A stretch of 20,184 nucleotides of DNA from Bacillota bacterium (GTDB lineage Bacteria > Bacillota > Bacilli > Paenibacillales > NBRC-103111). The DNA lies in assembly GCA_023393235.1 (NCBI GenBank), contig JAEWMH010000117.1:1-20184 (forward strand), given 5' to 3'. Below are positions 7,681-15,024 of this stretch, piece by piece. The first letter of the stretch is position 1; every line of letters begins with the position of its first letter. A model generated the notes under the pieces. The model had not been told where the DNA came from and ran no database searches. It saw only the letters and a program-made list of their open reading frames with translations. The translations under genes and the position numbers were made by a program.

Positions 7681-8760
7681 ATGACGCGTCCGCTTATTAC
7701 CTTATGCATGATCGTAAAGGATGAAGCCGCACACATTGCCGATTGCCTTCGAAGCGTTCAACCGGCAGTAGATGCATGTATTGTAGTGGATACAGGTTCC
7801 CGTGACCGGACTCGGTCGATTTGCCGCAGGATGGGTGCCAAGGTACTGGATTTCCAATGGACGGACAGCTTCGCCGACGCACGCAATTGGGGAGTACGGG
7901 CAGCCCGGTCCGAGTGGATTCTGTGGATGGATGCGGACGAACGGCTGGAGCCGGCAGAAGCGCGTCTGCTGCGCACGCTGGTCGAAGACAGCACCGCGGA
8001 TGCTCTGAATCTGAAGGTGTTGAATTACACAGGCGTTTCTGCGGACCAAAGTGATGTCAATCAAGCTTATCAATGGTCACAGACACGGTTATTCCGCAAC
8101 CGCAAGGGGGTCCGTTTCTCGGGCAGGGTCCATGAGCAGCCGGTCTGGCCGGAGGAAAGCATGCCCCGGCTGCCCATCCCGGTTCTTCCCGTGTTTCTGC
8201 ATCATTACGGTTATCTGCAGGAAGAAACGGACCGGAAGAATAAGCTCCAACGTAACCTGCGTTTACTCAAGCTGCAGCTGGAAAACCGCCAACAGCTGCT
8301 GGCCAAAGGGGAGGAGCCGGATCCATCCGATTATTGGTGCGAATACCACCTGGCCAGTGAGTGGTACCGTGCCGGAGATTATGAGCAGGCCTTCCATATG
8401 GTAAACGAGTGTATAAAAGGGTTTGTCTCCGCATCCATCTTGCCTCCGGCACTGGTGTACAAATTAAAATATGATATCATGCTCCGGCATGGCAGCATTC
8501 AGGGGGCTTGGCCGGGAATCGACCGGGCTCTGCTTCTTTATCCGGACTATGTGGATCTGCATTTTTATAAGGGCAGGGCATTGTTTGAACGGGAGTTATG
8601 GGTTCAAGCGGAAGAAGCATTCGCCCAATGCCTCCGGTTGGGAGAGGACCAGGGCAAATATCTGAGCCTGAACGGAATGGGAAGCTTCCGGGCCGCCGAG
8701 TACCATGAACAATGCTTGCGGAAGCTGGGAAGGCTGGTGGGGCAATCGGACACCGATTAA
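7681..8760 (+). CDS. GT2-family glycosyltransferase with TPR-like C-terminal half
   Basis: A 359-aa cytoplasmic glycosyltransferase. The N-terminal GT-A domain has TLCMIVKDEAAHI (7-19), VVDTGSRDRT (35-44) and the metal/nucleotide-sugar DxD motif in LWMDADERLE (81-90, DAD 84-86). It is of the SunS-like type that starts with IVKDEA and has a DARNWG segment (66-71). The C-terminal half (about 200-359) is rich in paired helices (YEQAFHMVNECI, VQAEEAFAQCLRLGE), suggesting TPR repeats that hold a protein acceptor. ATG 7681 is chosen over ATG 7660 because it directly follows GGAGGGGAGAGG and starts just before the conserved strand. The sugar donor and acceptor cannot be read from the sequence. It resembles the second half of the large fusion at 9682-11631, so the two may act on the same acceptor. 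Confidence 0.87.
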   Translation: MTRPLITLCMIVKDEAAHIADCLRSVQPAVDACIVVDTGSRDRTRSICRRMGAKVLDFQWTDSFADARNWGVRAARSEWILWMDADERLEPAEARLLRTLVEDSTADALNLKVLNYTGVSADQSDVNQAYQWSQTRLFRNRKGVRFSGRVHEQPVWPEESMPRLPIPVLPVFLHHYGYLQEETDRKNKLQRNLRLLKLQLENRQQLLAKGEEPDPSDYWCEYHLASEWYRAGDYEQAFHMVNECIKGFVSASILPPALVYKLKYDIMLRHGSIQGAWPGIDRALLLYPDYVDLHFYKGRALFERELWVQAEEAFAQCLRLGEDQGKYLSLNGMGSFRAAEYHEQCLRKLGRLVGQSDTD

Positions 8761-8772
8761 AAAAAGTACAAA

Positions 8773-8803
8773 AAACCGACGGTTGGACGCCGTCGGTTTT
8801 TTT
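8773..8803. terminator. Rho-independent terminator between convergent genes
   Basis: AAACCGACGG (8773-8782) and CCGTCGGTTT (8790-8799) form a perfect 10-bp stem with a 7-base loop. A T-run follows on + and an A-run precedes on the other side, so it can end both the glycosyltransferase (+) and the methyltransferase-like gene (-). Confidence 0.92.
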
Positions 8804-8838
8804 ATATACCGGTTCTTGCACCGGCAGCAATCGGTAGT

Positions 8839-9537
8839 TTACGAAAAGGACCGTTTCCCGGTTAACCGTCCCAATAACCAACGGCAGTCTCCGCGTGTGT
8901 CACGGAATAGTTCCTCCATATGGAACAGGCTCCGCAAATCCTCGATAAACGGGTAATGATCGTAATCGTCAACCAGCACAAAAGCATCCGGTTTCAAATG
9001 CTTATAGAATAGCGGGAAGGCCAGAGAGCGGCCATTGCCATGCGGACCATCCACAATGAGAATGTCCACGGACTCCTGCTCCAACGGCAGCATATCCACT
9101 TCAGCAAAAAAGGCATTGCGGATGGTGTAATGGTTGAACAATTCGGGAGAAACCGGCTTCCCGTAAGAGCTCCAAACCGACATGGCCACCTCCGGACTTG
9201 CAAAAACCTCGTTTCGTTCTTCATCGGAGAGCTGCTGCAGCGTTTGTCTGTAAAAATGGATAAATCCCTCGCCAACCGGCTTTTCCTCCCAAATAGCGGC
9301 AAACCCCGGATCATGCTCCAGGTGGGAAAGAAGCAGGGAAAGTCCGGTTTTCAGGTGAAGCTGCTCCCAAAAAACCGGACTTTGTCCTCCACCCATTTCG
9401 AGTATATTCCAGGACCTGGTATTATCCAGACGGCGGCACAAATGAACCAGCGCACCTTTGGAGAGTGTCCTGTTTCCAAAAACGGCGCCGTTTTGTTCGG
9501 CAGCAGTGAGAGCTTTTTCGATGTCCCGTACGAGCAT
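8839..9537 (-). CDS. Class I methyltransferase-like protein
   Basis: A 232-aa protein with a methyltransferase core. NILEMGGGQSPVFWEQL (44-60) is the glycine-rich SAM loop, VDILIVDGPHGNGRSLAFPLF is the strand-4 region, and KPDAFVLVDDYDH is the strand-5 end. The IVDGPHG and VDDYDH segments resemble the Methyltransf_24-type families that act on small molecules or sugars. The frame extends to an ATG at 9567, but that codon lacks a ribosome site. ATG 9537 has GAGGTGG 5 bases upstream, so I prefer the shorter start. It is transcribed toward the + glycosyltransferase and divergently from the two-gene glycosyltransferase operon. A role in decorating the transferred glycan is inference. The motif order could also fit an inactive methyltransferase fold. 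Confidence 0.75.
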   Translation of the reverse strand: MLVRDIEKALTAAEQNGAVFGNRTLSKGALVHLCRRLDNTRSWNILEMGGGQSPVFWEQLHLKTGLSLLLSHLEHDPGFAAIWEEKPVGEGFIHFYRQTLQQLSDEERNEVFASPEVAMSVWSSYGKPVSPELFNHYTIRNAFFAEVDMLPLEQESVDILIVDGPHGNGRSLAFPLFYKHLKPDAFVLVDDYDHYPFIEDLRSLFHMEELFRDTRGDCRWLLGRLTGKRSFS

Positions 9538-9572
9538 AATATCCACCTCATCAAAATTATTTGGCATGGTCC

Positions 9573-9580
9573 ACTATATG
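9573..9580 (-). promoter_or_regulatory. Possible sigma-E-like -10 box upstream of the methyltransferase-like gene
   Basis: The minus strand reads CATATAGT here, seven of eight positions of the CATACA-T sigma-E -10 consensus as I remember it. It lies just upstream of the 9567 codon, which would put transcription start inside the longer reading frame and support the 9537 start. No convincing -35 element is seen. Confidence 0.22.
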
Positions 9581-9681
9581 CAATAACGGACTTAACCATT
9601 CCGGTCCGACAGTTGTAGGCATAGTGTGGAGAGTTCGGAATATTTTTTAAAGAGAACAACTTATTGAATGAGGTGCAAAAC

Positions 9682-11631
9682 ATGAGCCAAACCAAGATCC
9701 TGATCGGCAGCCCAATCTGCCAAAAGCCCGATATTCTAAGAGAATTCCTGACTTCCCTGGAGGAGCTGGAAACCGGCGGATTGCAAGTTGAATTTTATTT
9801 CGTGGATGACAATAAGGATGAAGCCTCGAGAAAGCTGCTGACTGAATTCTCGCAGCGCCATAACCGCACTGTGCTTAATAAGTATGAGATAGAGACTGCT
9901 GATTACGTGCGTAACGAGAACACACATTACTGGCCGGATGAATTGGTGTGGAAAGTGGCGGCCATGAAGGATGGTATGATTCAGTACGCCAAATCCAATC
10001 AATTTGATTATTTGTTTCTCATAGATTCCGATCTTGTTATTCATCCCGATACCCTGCAGCACCTGATTAAGGCGGAGAAGGATATTGTGTCCACGATCTT
10101 TTGGACCAGGTGGCAGCCCAACAGTCCGGAAATGCCGCAGGTCTGGATGTCGGACCACTATTCGCTTCATGAAGTACGTGCCGGTGAAAAACTGGAGGAT
10201 GAAGAGATCAGAAGGCGGACGGTGGAATTTCTGGAAAAGCTGCGGAAGCCCGGACTGTATGAGGTTGGCGGGCTTGGCGCCTGTACCCTGATCAGCTCTG
10301 CGGCACTCCATGCCGGCGTCTCCTTCAAGAAAATACAGAACCTGACGTTATGGGGGGAGGACCGGCATTTCTGTGTCCGGAGCGCGGCATTAGGATTGTC
10401 CTTGTATGTGGATACCCATCTGCCGGCTTATCATATCTACCGCGATTCCGATCTAGCGGGAGTCGAAGCTTACAAGAAGAAGGAGATGAAGGAGGGCCAC
10501 CACGTGGAGGCTGCGAAAATCCGGGATGGCCGGAAGGTCACTGTGAGCCTGTGCCTTATTGCCAAAAATGAGGAGGATGCATTGAGTCGCTGTTTGCCTT
10601 GTGTAAAGGACATTATGGATGAGATCGTCTTGGTGGATACGGGTTCCACCGACAGGACCAAGGAGGTAGCGGCTTCCTACGGCGCCCAAATCTATGAGTT
10701 TCCCTGGATCGACGATTTTGCGGCTGCACGGAATTATGCCTTCAGCAAGGCTACCCAGGATTATATTATGTGGCTGGATGCGGATGATCTTATCCTGGAG
10801 AAGGACCAGAAGCTGCTAGCGGAGATTATCCGAAGCCTGGACCCTTCCATTGACAGTGTTACGCTGCCGTATCATATCGGAGTGGATGCCAAGGGGAATG
10901 TGACCTTCAGCTTAAGACGAAACCGCATCGTGAAACGGGAAAGAGGGTACAAATGGATTGGCGCGGTTCATGAATACCTGGATGTGTACGGGAATATTAT
11001 CCATGGAGAAGCGGCAGTAACCCACAGGAAGGAAAAAGCCTACACAGACCGGAATCTGCAAATTTACCGCAAGCAGCAGGCGAAGGGGAAGGAATTTTCG
11101 ATCCGGGATCTCTATTATTTCGGGAATGAACTGAGAGACAATCTGTTTTTTGAGGAAGCTGTAGAGTATTACGAAAAATTCCTGGGGACCGGATTAGGCT
11201 GGGTGGAGGATCAGATCAACGCCTGCCTGAAGCTGTCTGCATGTTACTTCCGGCTGTATGAACACGATAAAGGATTGCAGGCGTTATTCCGGACCATGCA
11301 TTACGATAAACCAAGAGCGGAGGCTTGCTGCCGCATCGGGAAACTTTTCTATGAGGAAACCCCAAAACGGGTGGAGCAGGCCATCTTCTGGTTTGAGCTG
11401 GCCACCACATTGACCAAACCGGAAAGTCCTTTGGCCTTTACGGAGAAGGAAGCATGGACGTGGCTGCCGCACTTGAATTTATGCTTATGCTACGACCAGC
11501 TGGGGCAGTTTGAAAAGGCGAACGAACATAATAATCTTGCTCTGGCTTACAATCCGGAGCATCCCAGCATGCTGCATAACAAAAAGTTTTTTGAGAATAA
11601 GCTTGCGGAGCTGGCCAAAGAGCGGAAGTAA
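9682..11631 (+). CDS. Bifunctional glycosyltransferase: two GT2-type domains plus TPR-like C-terminus
   Basis: A 649-aa protein with two catalytic domains in tandem. Domain A (about 4-265) begins KILIGSPICQKPDIL, has FYFVDDN (38-44), the DxD motif in FLIDSDLVIHPD (112-123), and a WGEDRHFC segment (224-231). Domain B (about 285-450) has VSLCLIAKNEEDAL (288-301), VLVDTGSTDRT (316-326) and WLDADDLIL (364-372). Residues 450-649 look like TPR-type helical repeats. Domain B and the tail resemble the separate glycosyltransferase at 7681-8760. Two active sites in one chain suggest sequential addition of two sugars to one acceptor. The start ATG 9682 has GAGGTG 7 bases upstream; TTG 9664 is less likely. 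The next gene follows after 23 bases. No membrane segments or signal peptide are seen, so it is cytoplasmic. Donors and acceptor unknown. Confidence 0.87.
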   Translation: MSQTKILIGSPICQKPDILREFLTSLEELETGGLQVEFYFVDDNKDEASRKLLTEFSQRHNRTVLNKYEIETADYVRNENTHYWPDELVWKVAAMKDGMIQYAKSNQFDYLFLIDSDLVIHPDTLQHLIKAEKDIVSTIFWTRWQPNSPEMPQVWMSDHYSLHEVRAGEKLEDEEIRRRTVEFLEKLRKPGLYEVGGLGACTLISSAALHAGVSFKKIQNLTLWGEDRHFCVRSAALGLSLYVDTHLPAYHIYRDSDLAGVEAYKKKEMKEGHHVEAAKIRDGRKVTVSLCLIAKNEEDALSRCLPCVKDIMDEIVLVDTGSTDRTKEVAASYGAQIYEFPWIDDFAAARNYAFSKATQDYIMWLDADDLILEKDQKLLAEIIRSLDPSIDSVTLPYHIGVDAKGNVTFSLRRNRIVKRERGYKWIGAVHEYLDVYGNIIHGEAAVTHRKEKAYTDRNLQIYRKQQAKGKEFSIRDLYYFGNELRDNLFFEEAVEYYEKFLGTGLGWVEDQINACLKLSACYFRLYEHDKGLQALFRTMHYDKPRAEACCRIGKLFYEETPKRVEQAIFWFELATTLTKPESPLAFTEKEAWTWLPHLNLCLCYDQLGQFEKANEHNNLALAYNPEHPSMLHNKKFFENKLAELAKERK

Positions 11632-11654
11632 GCTTACCGAAATGGGGGATGGAG

Positions 11655-12362
11655 ATGAGAGAGCCCGGAGCAACGGTAACCCTGTCCATGATCGTCCGGA
11701 ATGAATCCGGCCGTTATCTGCGGAGAATGCTGGAGTTCTACCGGGATATCATTGACGCTGCAGTCATTATTGATGATAACAGCACCGATGACACGCCTGA
11801 CATTTGCCGCGAGGTGCTTAAAGACGTTCCTCTTCAATTGATCCGGCTGCCGGAATCTCAATTTATGAATGAATATCTGCTCCGTATGTTCTCGTGGAAT
11901 GAAACAGGCAAAACCAATCCCGATTGGATTTTGTCTCTGGATAGTGATGAGATTTTTGAGGAGGCCTTCAAGACTCAAATCGAAGATGTCATTCGGCAAA
12001 CAGATTATGATGCCATTTATTTCCGGTTATATGATATGTGGAGCGAAACGCATTACCGGGATGATGCTTATTGGAGAGCACATCAGTTTTATCAGCCGTT
12101 TTTGGTCCGGTACCGCCCCGGTTTGGACTATGTGTGGAAAGAAACTCCGGTGCATTGCGGGAGGCTGCCGCTGAACATTAAGGCGTCGTTCACGTATTTA
12201 TGCCATCCGGCCCGGTTAAGGCATTACGGGTGGGCCAAGGAGGAGGACCGGATCGCCAAGTACAACCGGTATCTCCAGCATGATCCGGGAGCAAAATTCG
12301 GGTGGCAGGCTCAATATGATTCCATTTTGGACCCTAATCCGAACCTGGTGGAGTGGGTGTAA
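11655..12362 (+). CDS. GT2-family glycosyltransferase, single domain
   Basis: A 235-aa GT-A fold protein. VTLSMIVRNESGRYL (8-22) is the first strand and nucleotide-binding helix, IIDDNSTDDT (38-47) the second, and WILSLDSDEIFEE (91-103) carries the DxD motif (96-98). Residues 150-235 include HYGWAKEEDRIAKYNRY, typical of the C-terminal part of GT2 enzymes that begin with IVRNE. ATG 11655 is preferred over ATG 11649 because GGGGG (11644-11648) gives spacing only to the former. It is the second gene of an operon with the bifunctional glycosyltransferase and ends just before two terminators. It is shorter than the other two and lacks repeats, so it probably adds a sugar to a growing glycan rather than docking the protein. 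Substrates unknown. Confidence 0.87.
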   Translation: MREPGATVTLSMIVRNESGRYLRRMLEFYRDIIDAAVIIDDNSTDDTPDICREVLKDVPLQLIRLPESQFMNEYLLRMFSWNETGKTNPDWILSLDSDEIFEEAFKTQIEDVIRQTDYDAIYFRLYDMWSETHYRDDAYWRAHQFYQPFLVRYRPGLDYVWKETPVHCGRLPLNIKASFTYLCHPARLRHYGWAKEEDRIAKYNRYLQHDPGAKFGWQAQYDSILDPNPNLVEWV

Positions 12363-12382
12363 AGAAGTAAATGAGGAGAAAA

Positions 12383-12413
12383 AGAGGACTCATGCGGCGC
12401 ATGGGTCCTTTTT
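12383..12413 (+). terminator. Rho-independent terminator of the glycosyltransferase operon
   Basis: AGAGGACTCATGC (12383-12395) pairs with GCATGGGTCCTT around a GGC loop, with one wobble/bulge, and is followed by a T-run. It lies 20 bases after the stop at 12362. Confidence 0.75.
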
Positions 12414-12449
12414 GCTGCCCTTATGCCATCCGCGGCGGCATCAAAAGTA

Positions 12450-12488
12450 AAGCCCCCTACCTTCAGCTAAGAAGGTAGGGGGCTTTTT
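12450..12488. terminator. Strong bidirectional terminator between convergent genes
   Basis: AAGCCCCCTACCTT (12450-12463) and AAGGTAGGGGGCTT (12472-12485) form a perfect 14-bp stem with an 8-base loop and a T-run on the + side. It separates the glycosyltransferase operon from the convergent collagen-like gene remnant whose stop is at 12501-12503. Confidence 0.92.
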
Positions 12489-12500
12489 GTAAGGCTGGTA

Positions 12501-12871
12501 TTAACGAATGGCAACGAAGGTAATTAAGGCGGCATTGATTTCGGCATCCCCGAATTCACCGGAAGCTTCGGTATTCGGGAACATGAGAGCAAGCTGGATT
12601 TCGCTTCCGCCCGAACCTGTTGAATACACAATGGAGGACGACATAAAGACGTATTCCGTATTGCTGGAAACCGTTGCTGCGATTTGGGCTGTGGCATAAG
12701 CTTCAAAAGTTGGATTCGGAAGACGGCGGTCGCCAGTGTCTCTAGTTGCTCCTGTAGCCCCAGTGATGCTCTCGCCAGTCACACCTGTGGCTCCCGTCGC
12801 CCCTGTAGTTCCTGTAGGCCCGGGGACTGACCGGGGAGGAGTGGCAGGTTCTTCCGGACCGGAAGAACCAG
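12501..12871 (-). pseudogene. 5'-truncated collagen-like (BclA-type) surface protein gene
   Basis: Only the 3' part of a collagen-like gene remains. Read on the minus strand it gives Gly-X-Y repeats, GPTGTTGATGATGVTG then ITGATGAT, with an upstream GPPGSSGPEEP. These are followed by a roughly 75-residue non-collagen C-terminal domain ending AALITFVAIR. The repeat is interrupted (ATPPRSV; a Gly-to-Arg change at GATRDTG, consistent with GGA to AGA), as expected for decay. The frame stays open to 13265, but that extension is antisense to a recognisable BTAD fragment on the other strand and has no collagen character, start or ribosome site. The junction is therefore near 12865-12890. Gly-Xaa-Thr-rich collagen proteins of spore formers are usually glycosylated exosporium filaments, so this remnant ties the neighbouring glycosyltransferases to the spore surface. 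A short functional protein from an internal start cannot be excluded. Confidence 0.7.
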
Positions 12872-13267
12872 GTGGACCAACTGAAAATTCTGGTTGAGCA
12901 GTACGATGACGATTATTTGGGCGATTATGATTATCCTTGGGCGGAGGAGGAAAATGAGCGGCTGCGTACCATGTGGACCCTGTTTGCCCTGCAGTTAATG
13001 GAATTGCTGATAGGCGCCAAGCGCTTCCGAGAAGCGGTAATGACTGGCTCCAAAATTCTGCGGAACCAGCCATACTGCGAGGAAGCTCATTTCCTTCTGC
13101 TGCAGGCTTATCATGGCATGGGCGATTTTTCGTCCATGATGCGGCATTACCGGGAAACCGAAGAGATGTTCCGGCTAGAATTAGGAATCGGATTGCAGGC
13201 GCAAATAGTGGTGTGGTATAAAGAGTGGCACTCCTCGCGAAGTGACAAGGCTTACTTATCTTCATAA
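12872..13267 (+). pseudogene. C-terminal BTAD fragment of a response regulator
   Basis: The frame from 12872 encodes about 131 residues with the helical bacterial transcriptional activation (BTAD, TPR-like) pattern: YDYPWAEEENERLRTMW, then FREAVMTGSKILRNQPYCEE and AHFLLLQAYHGMGDFSSMMR, then YRETEEMFRLELGIG. In the family this domain follows an N-terminal CheY receiver and an OmpR-like DNA-binding domain, both missing here. Upstream sequence switches directly to the antisense collagen-like remnant, and the GTG at 12872 has no ribosome site, so I call it a truncated pseudogene with an original stop and terminator. Its expected partner, a hybrid sensor kinase, is also present as a broken copy at 14179-14932. 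Confidence 0.75.
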
Positions 13268-13280
13268 ATCGATGGTGACG

Positions 13281-13310
13281 GCCGGTTAAAGGGAACTGGC
13301 GGTTTTTTTG
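13281..13310 (+). terminator. Terminator after the BTAD fragment, overlapping the end of the convergent small gene
   Basis: GCCGGTT (13281-13287) pairs with AACTGGC (13294-13300, one G-T pair) around AAAGGG, followed by GG and seven T. It overlaps the stop codon of the small minus-strand gene. Confidence 0.7.
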
Positions 13311-13456
13311 TTTGCCGCCGGAGAACCGCTGTTTCCCTTATTGATATACCATTTCTGTTGATGATAATGCTCCTTGCAGTATCCCTTGGCATAGTGCTTG
13401 CGCTGCCAGTTATCCTTCAAGCATTGGCGCGGCTTAAAAGATCTGAGTCTGCCCAT
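13286..13456 (-). CDS. 56-aa basic Cys/His protein, zinc-finger-like
   Basis: A small basic protein starting MGRLRSFKPRQCLKDNWQRK, with C12, H21, C27 and H31 in a C-x8-H-x5-C-x3-H arrangement (HYAKGYCKEHYHQ). This recalls the HYAKGLCxxHY zinc-binding knuckle of many small phage and host proteins. The start ATG (complement of 13454-13456) is set by AAGGAGG 5 bases upstream, a near-perfect site. The frame continues upstream to 13588 without another good start. The tail is polar (GSPAANKKTASSL). It is divergent from the MerR-like gene and lies between the two decayed two-component fragments. Nucleic-acid binding is plausible; no function is assigned. Confidence 0.62.
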   Translation of the reverse strand: MGRLRSFKPRQCLKDNWQRKHYAKGYCKEHYHQQKWYINKGNSGSPAANKKTASSL

Positions 13457-13693
13457 AGTGGCCTCCTTGTCAATGGGTGGTTGGTAAGGATATTGTAACG
13501 GACCCATCTGATAACAGTTTGAACAATTCTTATGGCGGAAAGCGGACATTGACGTCGTACATGCTTTTTGATGGGTATTTTTTCTCATTTTTTAAGGGGG
13601 AAGCGAGTATCCTTTACTGTGGATGCCAAAACGTACGCGGATACGCGATAATATTTTTTTCGTTTTTATAGAAGTTACAAAGGAGCGGATGTA
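13457..13693. promoter_or_regulatory. Divergent intergenic region
   Basis: 237 bases between the small Cys/His gene (-) and the MerR-like gene (+), AT-rich toward the right end with a GATAATATTTTTTT stretch near 13646. Promoters for both genes must lie here but I could not find a well-spaced -35/-10 pair with confidence. No other coding potential is seen. Confidence 0.35.
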
Positions 13694-14152
13694 ATGGGTA
13701 AGCTATACAATCAGTTGGAGATCATTAAAGCGCTAAGGGTATCTCCGACTACAGTGAAACGATGGATACAATATTTCCACGAATTCATACCAACCGTCCG
13801 GCAGGGAGACATGGTAATGTATGAATCGGGCACGCTGAAGCTTCTGCGCCGTGTCCGCACTCTCCGCAATAACCGGTTCAGTCTCAAAACCATTCTTAAT
13901 CTGCTGGAGGAGGAGGGATTCGAGAAGTTCGCCCCGAAGCATTCGGACCCTATCTCCGAGCCCCCTGCTTTGCCCTTTCCGGAGGTTACCTCAAATCCGG
14001 TAAAACCGTCTCGCCGTTCAGGCGCTTTTTCTGCCACCAAGATGAAACACGATCCTGAGGCCTGGCTCTTAATGATGCAGTCCTTGGAAACCATCTCCCG
14101 GGAATTCGCACAAATTGCCAGTCAGATCGATAAACTAATAAATGAAGACTAG
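13694..14152 (+). CDS. MerR-like helix-turn-helix protein
   Basis: A 152-aa protein. Residues about 8-70 form a MerR-type winged helix-turn-helix: LEIIKALRVSPTTVKRWIQY is the HTH, GDMVMYESGTLKLL is the wing, and RRVRTLRNNRFSLKTILNLL is the following helix. A Pro/Ser-rich linker (about 82-112) leads to a C-terminal helix, LLMMQSLETISREFAQIASQ, of coiled-coil character. This domain plan (HTH, disordered linker, C-terminal helix) is like RacA-type chromosome-anchoring or phage-like MerR proteins rather than metal-sensing MerR, since no Cys effector site is seen. AAGGAGCGGATG precedes ATG 13694 with good spacing. It is intact while both flanking regions are decayed. Role unknown: a regulator or a DNA-organising protein. 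Confidence 0.7.
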   Translation: MGKLYNQLEIIKALRVSPTTVKRWIQYFHEFIPTVRQGDMVMYESGTLKLLRRVRTLRNNRFSLKTILNLLEEEGFEKFAPKHSDPISEPPALPFPEVTSNPVKPSRRSGAFSATKMKHDPEAWLLMMQSLETISREFAQIASQIDKLINED

Positions 14153-14178
14153 GGTTAATATGGGGGTTTGTGGAATAA

Positions 14179-14932
14179 TTTCCCTACGGACAAATTAGCG
14201 GATTTTCACCTGAAAATGAACTGGCGTCTGCCAAAATATTTGGCTCTTATTGTTTTGTTCGTCGGTCTGAGGAGCAGCGGTCTGCAGCGGATGTTTCCGA
14301 TCAGGGTATCCATCCCAATCCGCCGGCACTTTTGTCGGAAAAGCCGGTCCGTATTCTCGCCGTGGACGACGACTCCATTAATCTGAAGGTGCTGGCCAGC
14401 GTATTATCCTCCGGCGAATATAGCATCACCACTGTCCAGAAACCGGAGGAGATGCTGTGGATGCTGGATAAGGAGGCCTGGGACATCCTGATTGAGGATA
14501 TGATGATGCCCCAGATGTCCGGCTATGAATTGACCGTCTTGTACGTGAACGGTATGACCTTTCCGAATTGCCGCTGCTCCTGCTAACGGCCCGCAATCAG
14601 CCGGAGGATATCTATTCCGGGTTTTTGGCCGGGGCCAATGATTACCTGGTCAAGCCGGTGGATGCTCTGGAGCTGAAGTACCGGTTATGGTCTCTTGCGA
14701 GGCTTAAACGCGCTATATCGGAAGGGCTGCGGATGGAGGCTGCTTATCTGCAGGCGCAAATCTCGCCCCATTTCCTCTATAACACGCTGAATTCGCTTTT
14801 GGCGTTGAGTGAAATGAACAAGAGAAAATGCAGGAGCTGGGAGAAGCGTTCATCAGCTATTTGCGGATCAGCGTGGACTTCTTGAAAATGGCACAGCTGG
14901 TTCCGGGTTCCGTGGAATCAACCATTGGATAA
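14179..14932 (+). pseudogene. Broken hybrid sensor histidine kinase (receiver plus HisKA-like segment)
   Basis: Frame 1 (14179-14535) gives KPVRILAVDDDSINLKVLAS, then DILIEDMMMPQMSGYEL, a receiver domain with acidic pocket DDD and phospho-acceptor Asp before MMMP. Near 14536-14540 one base is missing: shifting frame restores LVRERYDLSELPLLLLTARN and YLVKPVDALELKYRL. Translation continues to the dimerization/phospho-acceptor block AQISPHFLYNTLNSLLALSE, with the His in SPHF. A second one-base loss near 14819-14822 is followed, in the restored frame, by MQELGEAFISYLRISVDFL, and a TAA at 14930-14932 then ends it before the ATPase domain. The N-terminal sensor is also absent. The layout (receiver then LytS-like kinase) matches the 7TMR-DISM hybrid kinases of Bacillales that pair with BTAD regulators. 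Confidence 0.8.
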
Positions 14933-14955
14933 TTAAATCACCGATCAAGATTGTC

Positions 14956-14985
14956 TTGCCTATTCCCTTTCTTTCGCGGTAAAAT
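14956..14985 (+). promoter_or_regulatory. Likely sigma-A promoter of aroK
   Basis: TTGCCT (14956-14961) and TAAAAT (14980-14985) are separated by 18 bases, about 40 bases before the aroK start. Both boxes match consensus moderately well. Confidence 0.45.
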
Positions 14986-15024
14986 CCGAGAATGAGCGCG
15001 GGTAAAAGAAAGGAGGGGAAGCTC

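Noticed and set aside
12872..13265. N-terminal extension of the collagen-like frame on the minus strand
   Set aside because: It is antisense to a clear BTAD domain, has no collagen repeats, and lacks a start and ribosome site.
13601..13660. Candidate sigma-A promoter before the MerR-like gene
   Set aside because: A GATAAT -10-like element exists, but no -35 box with 16-18 base spacing could be found.
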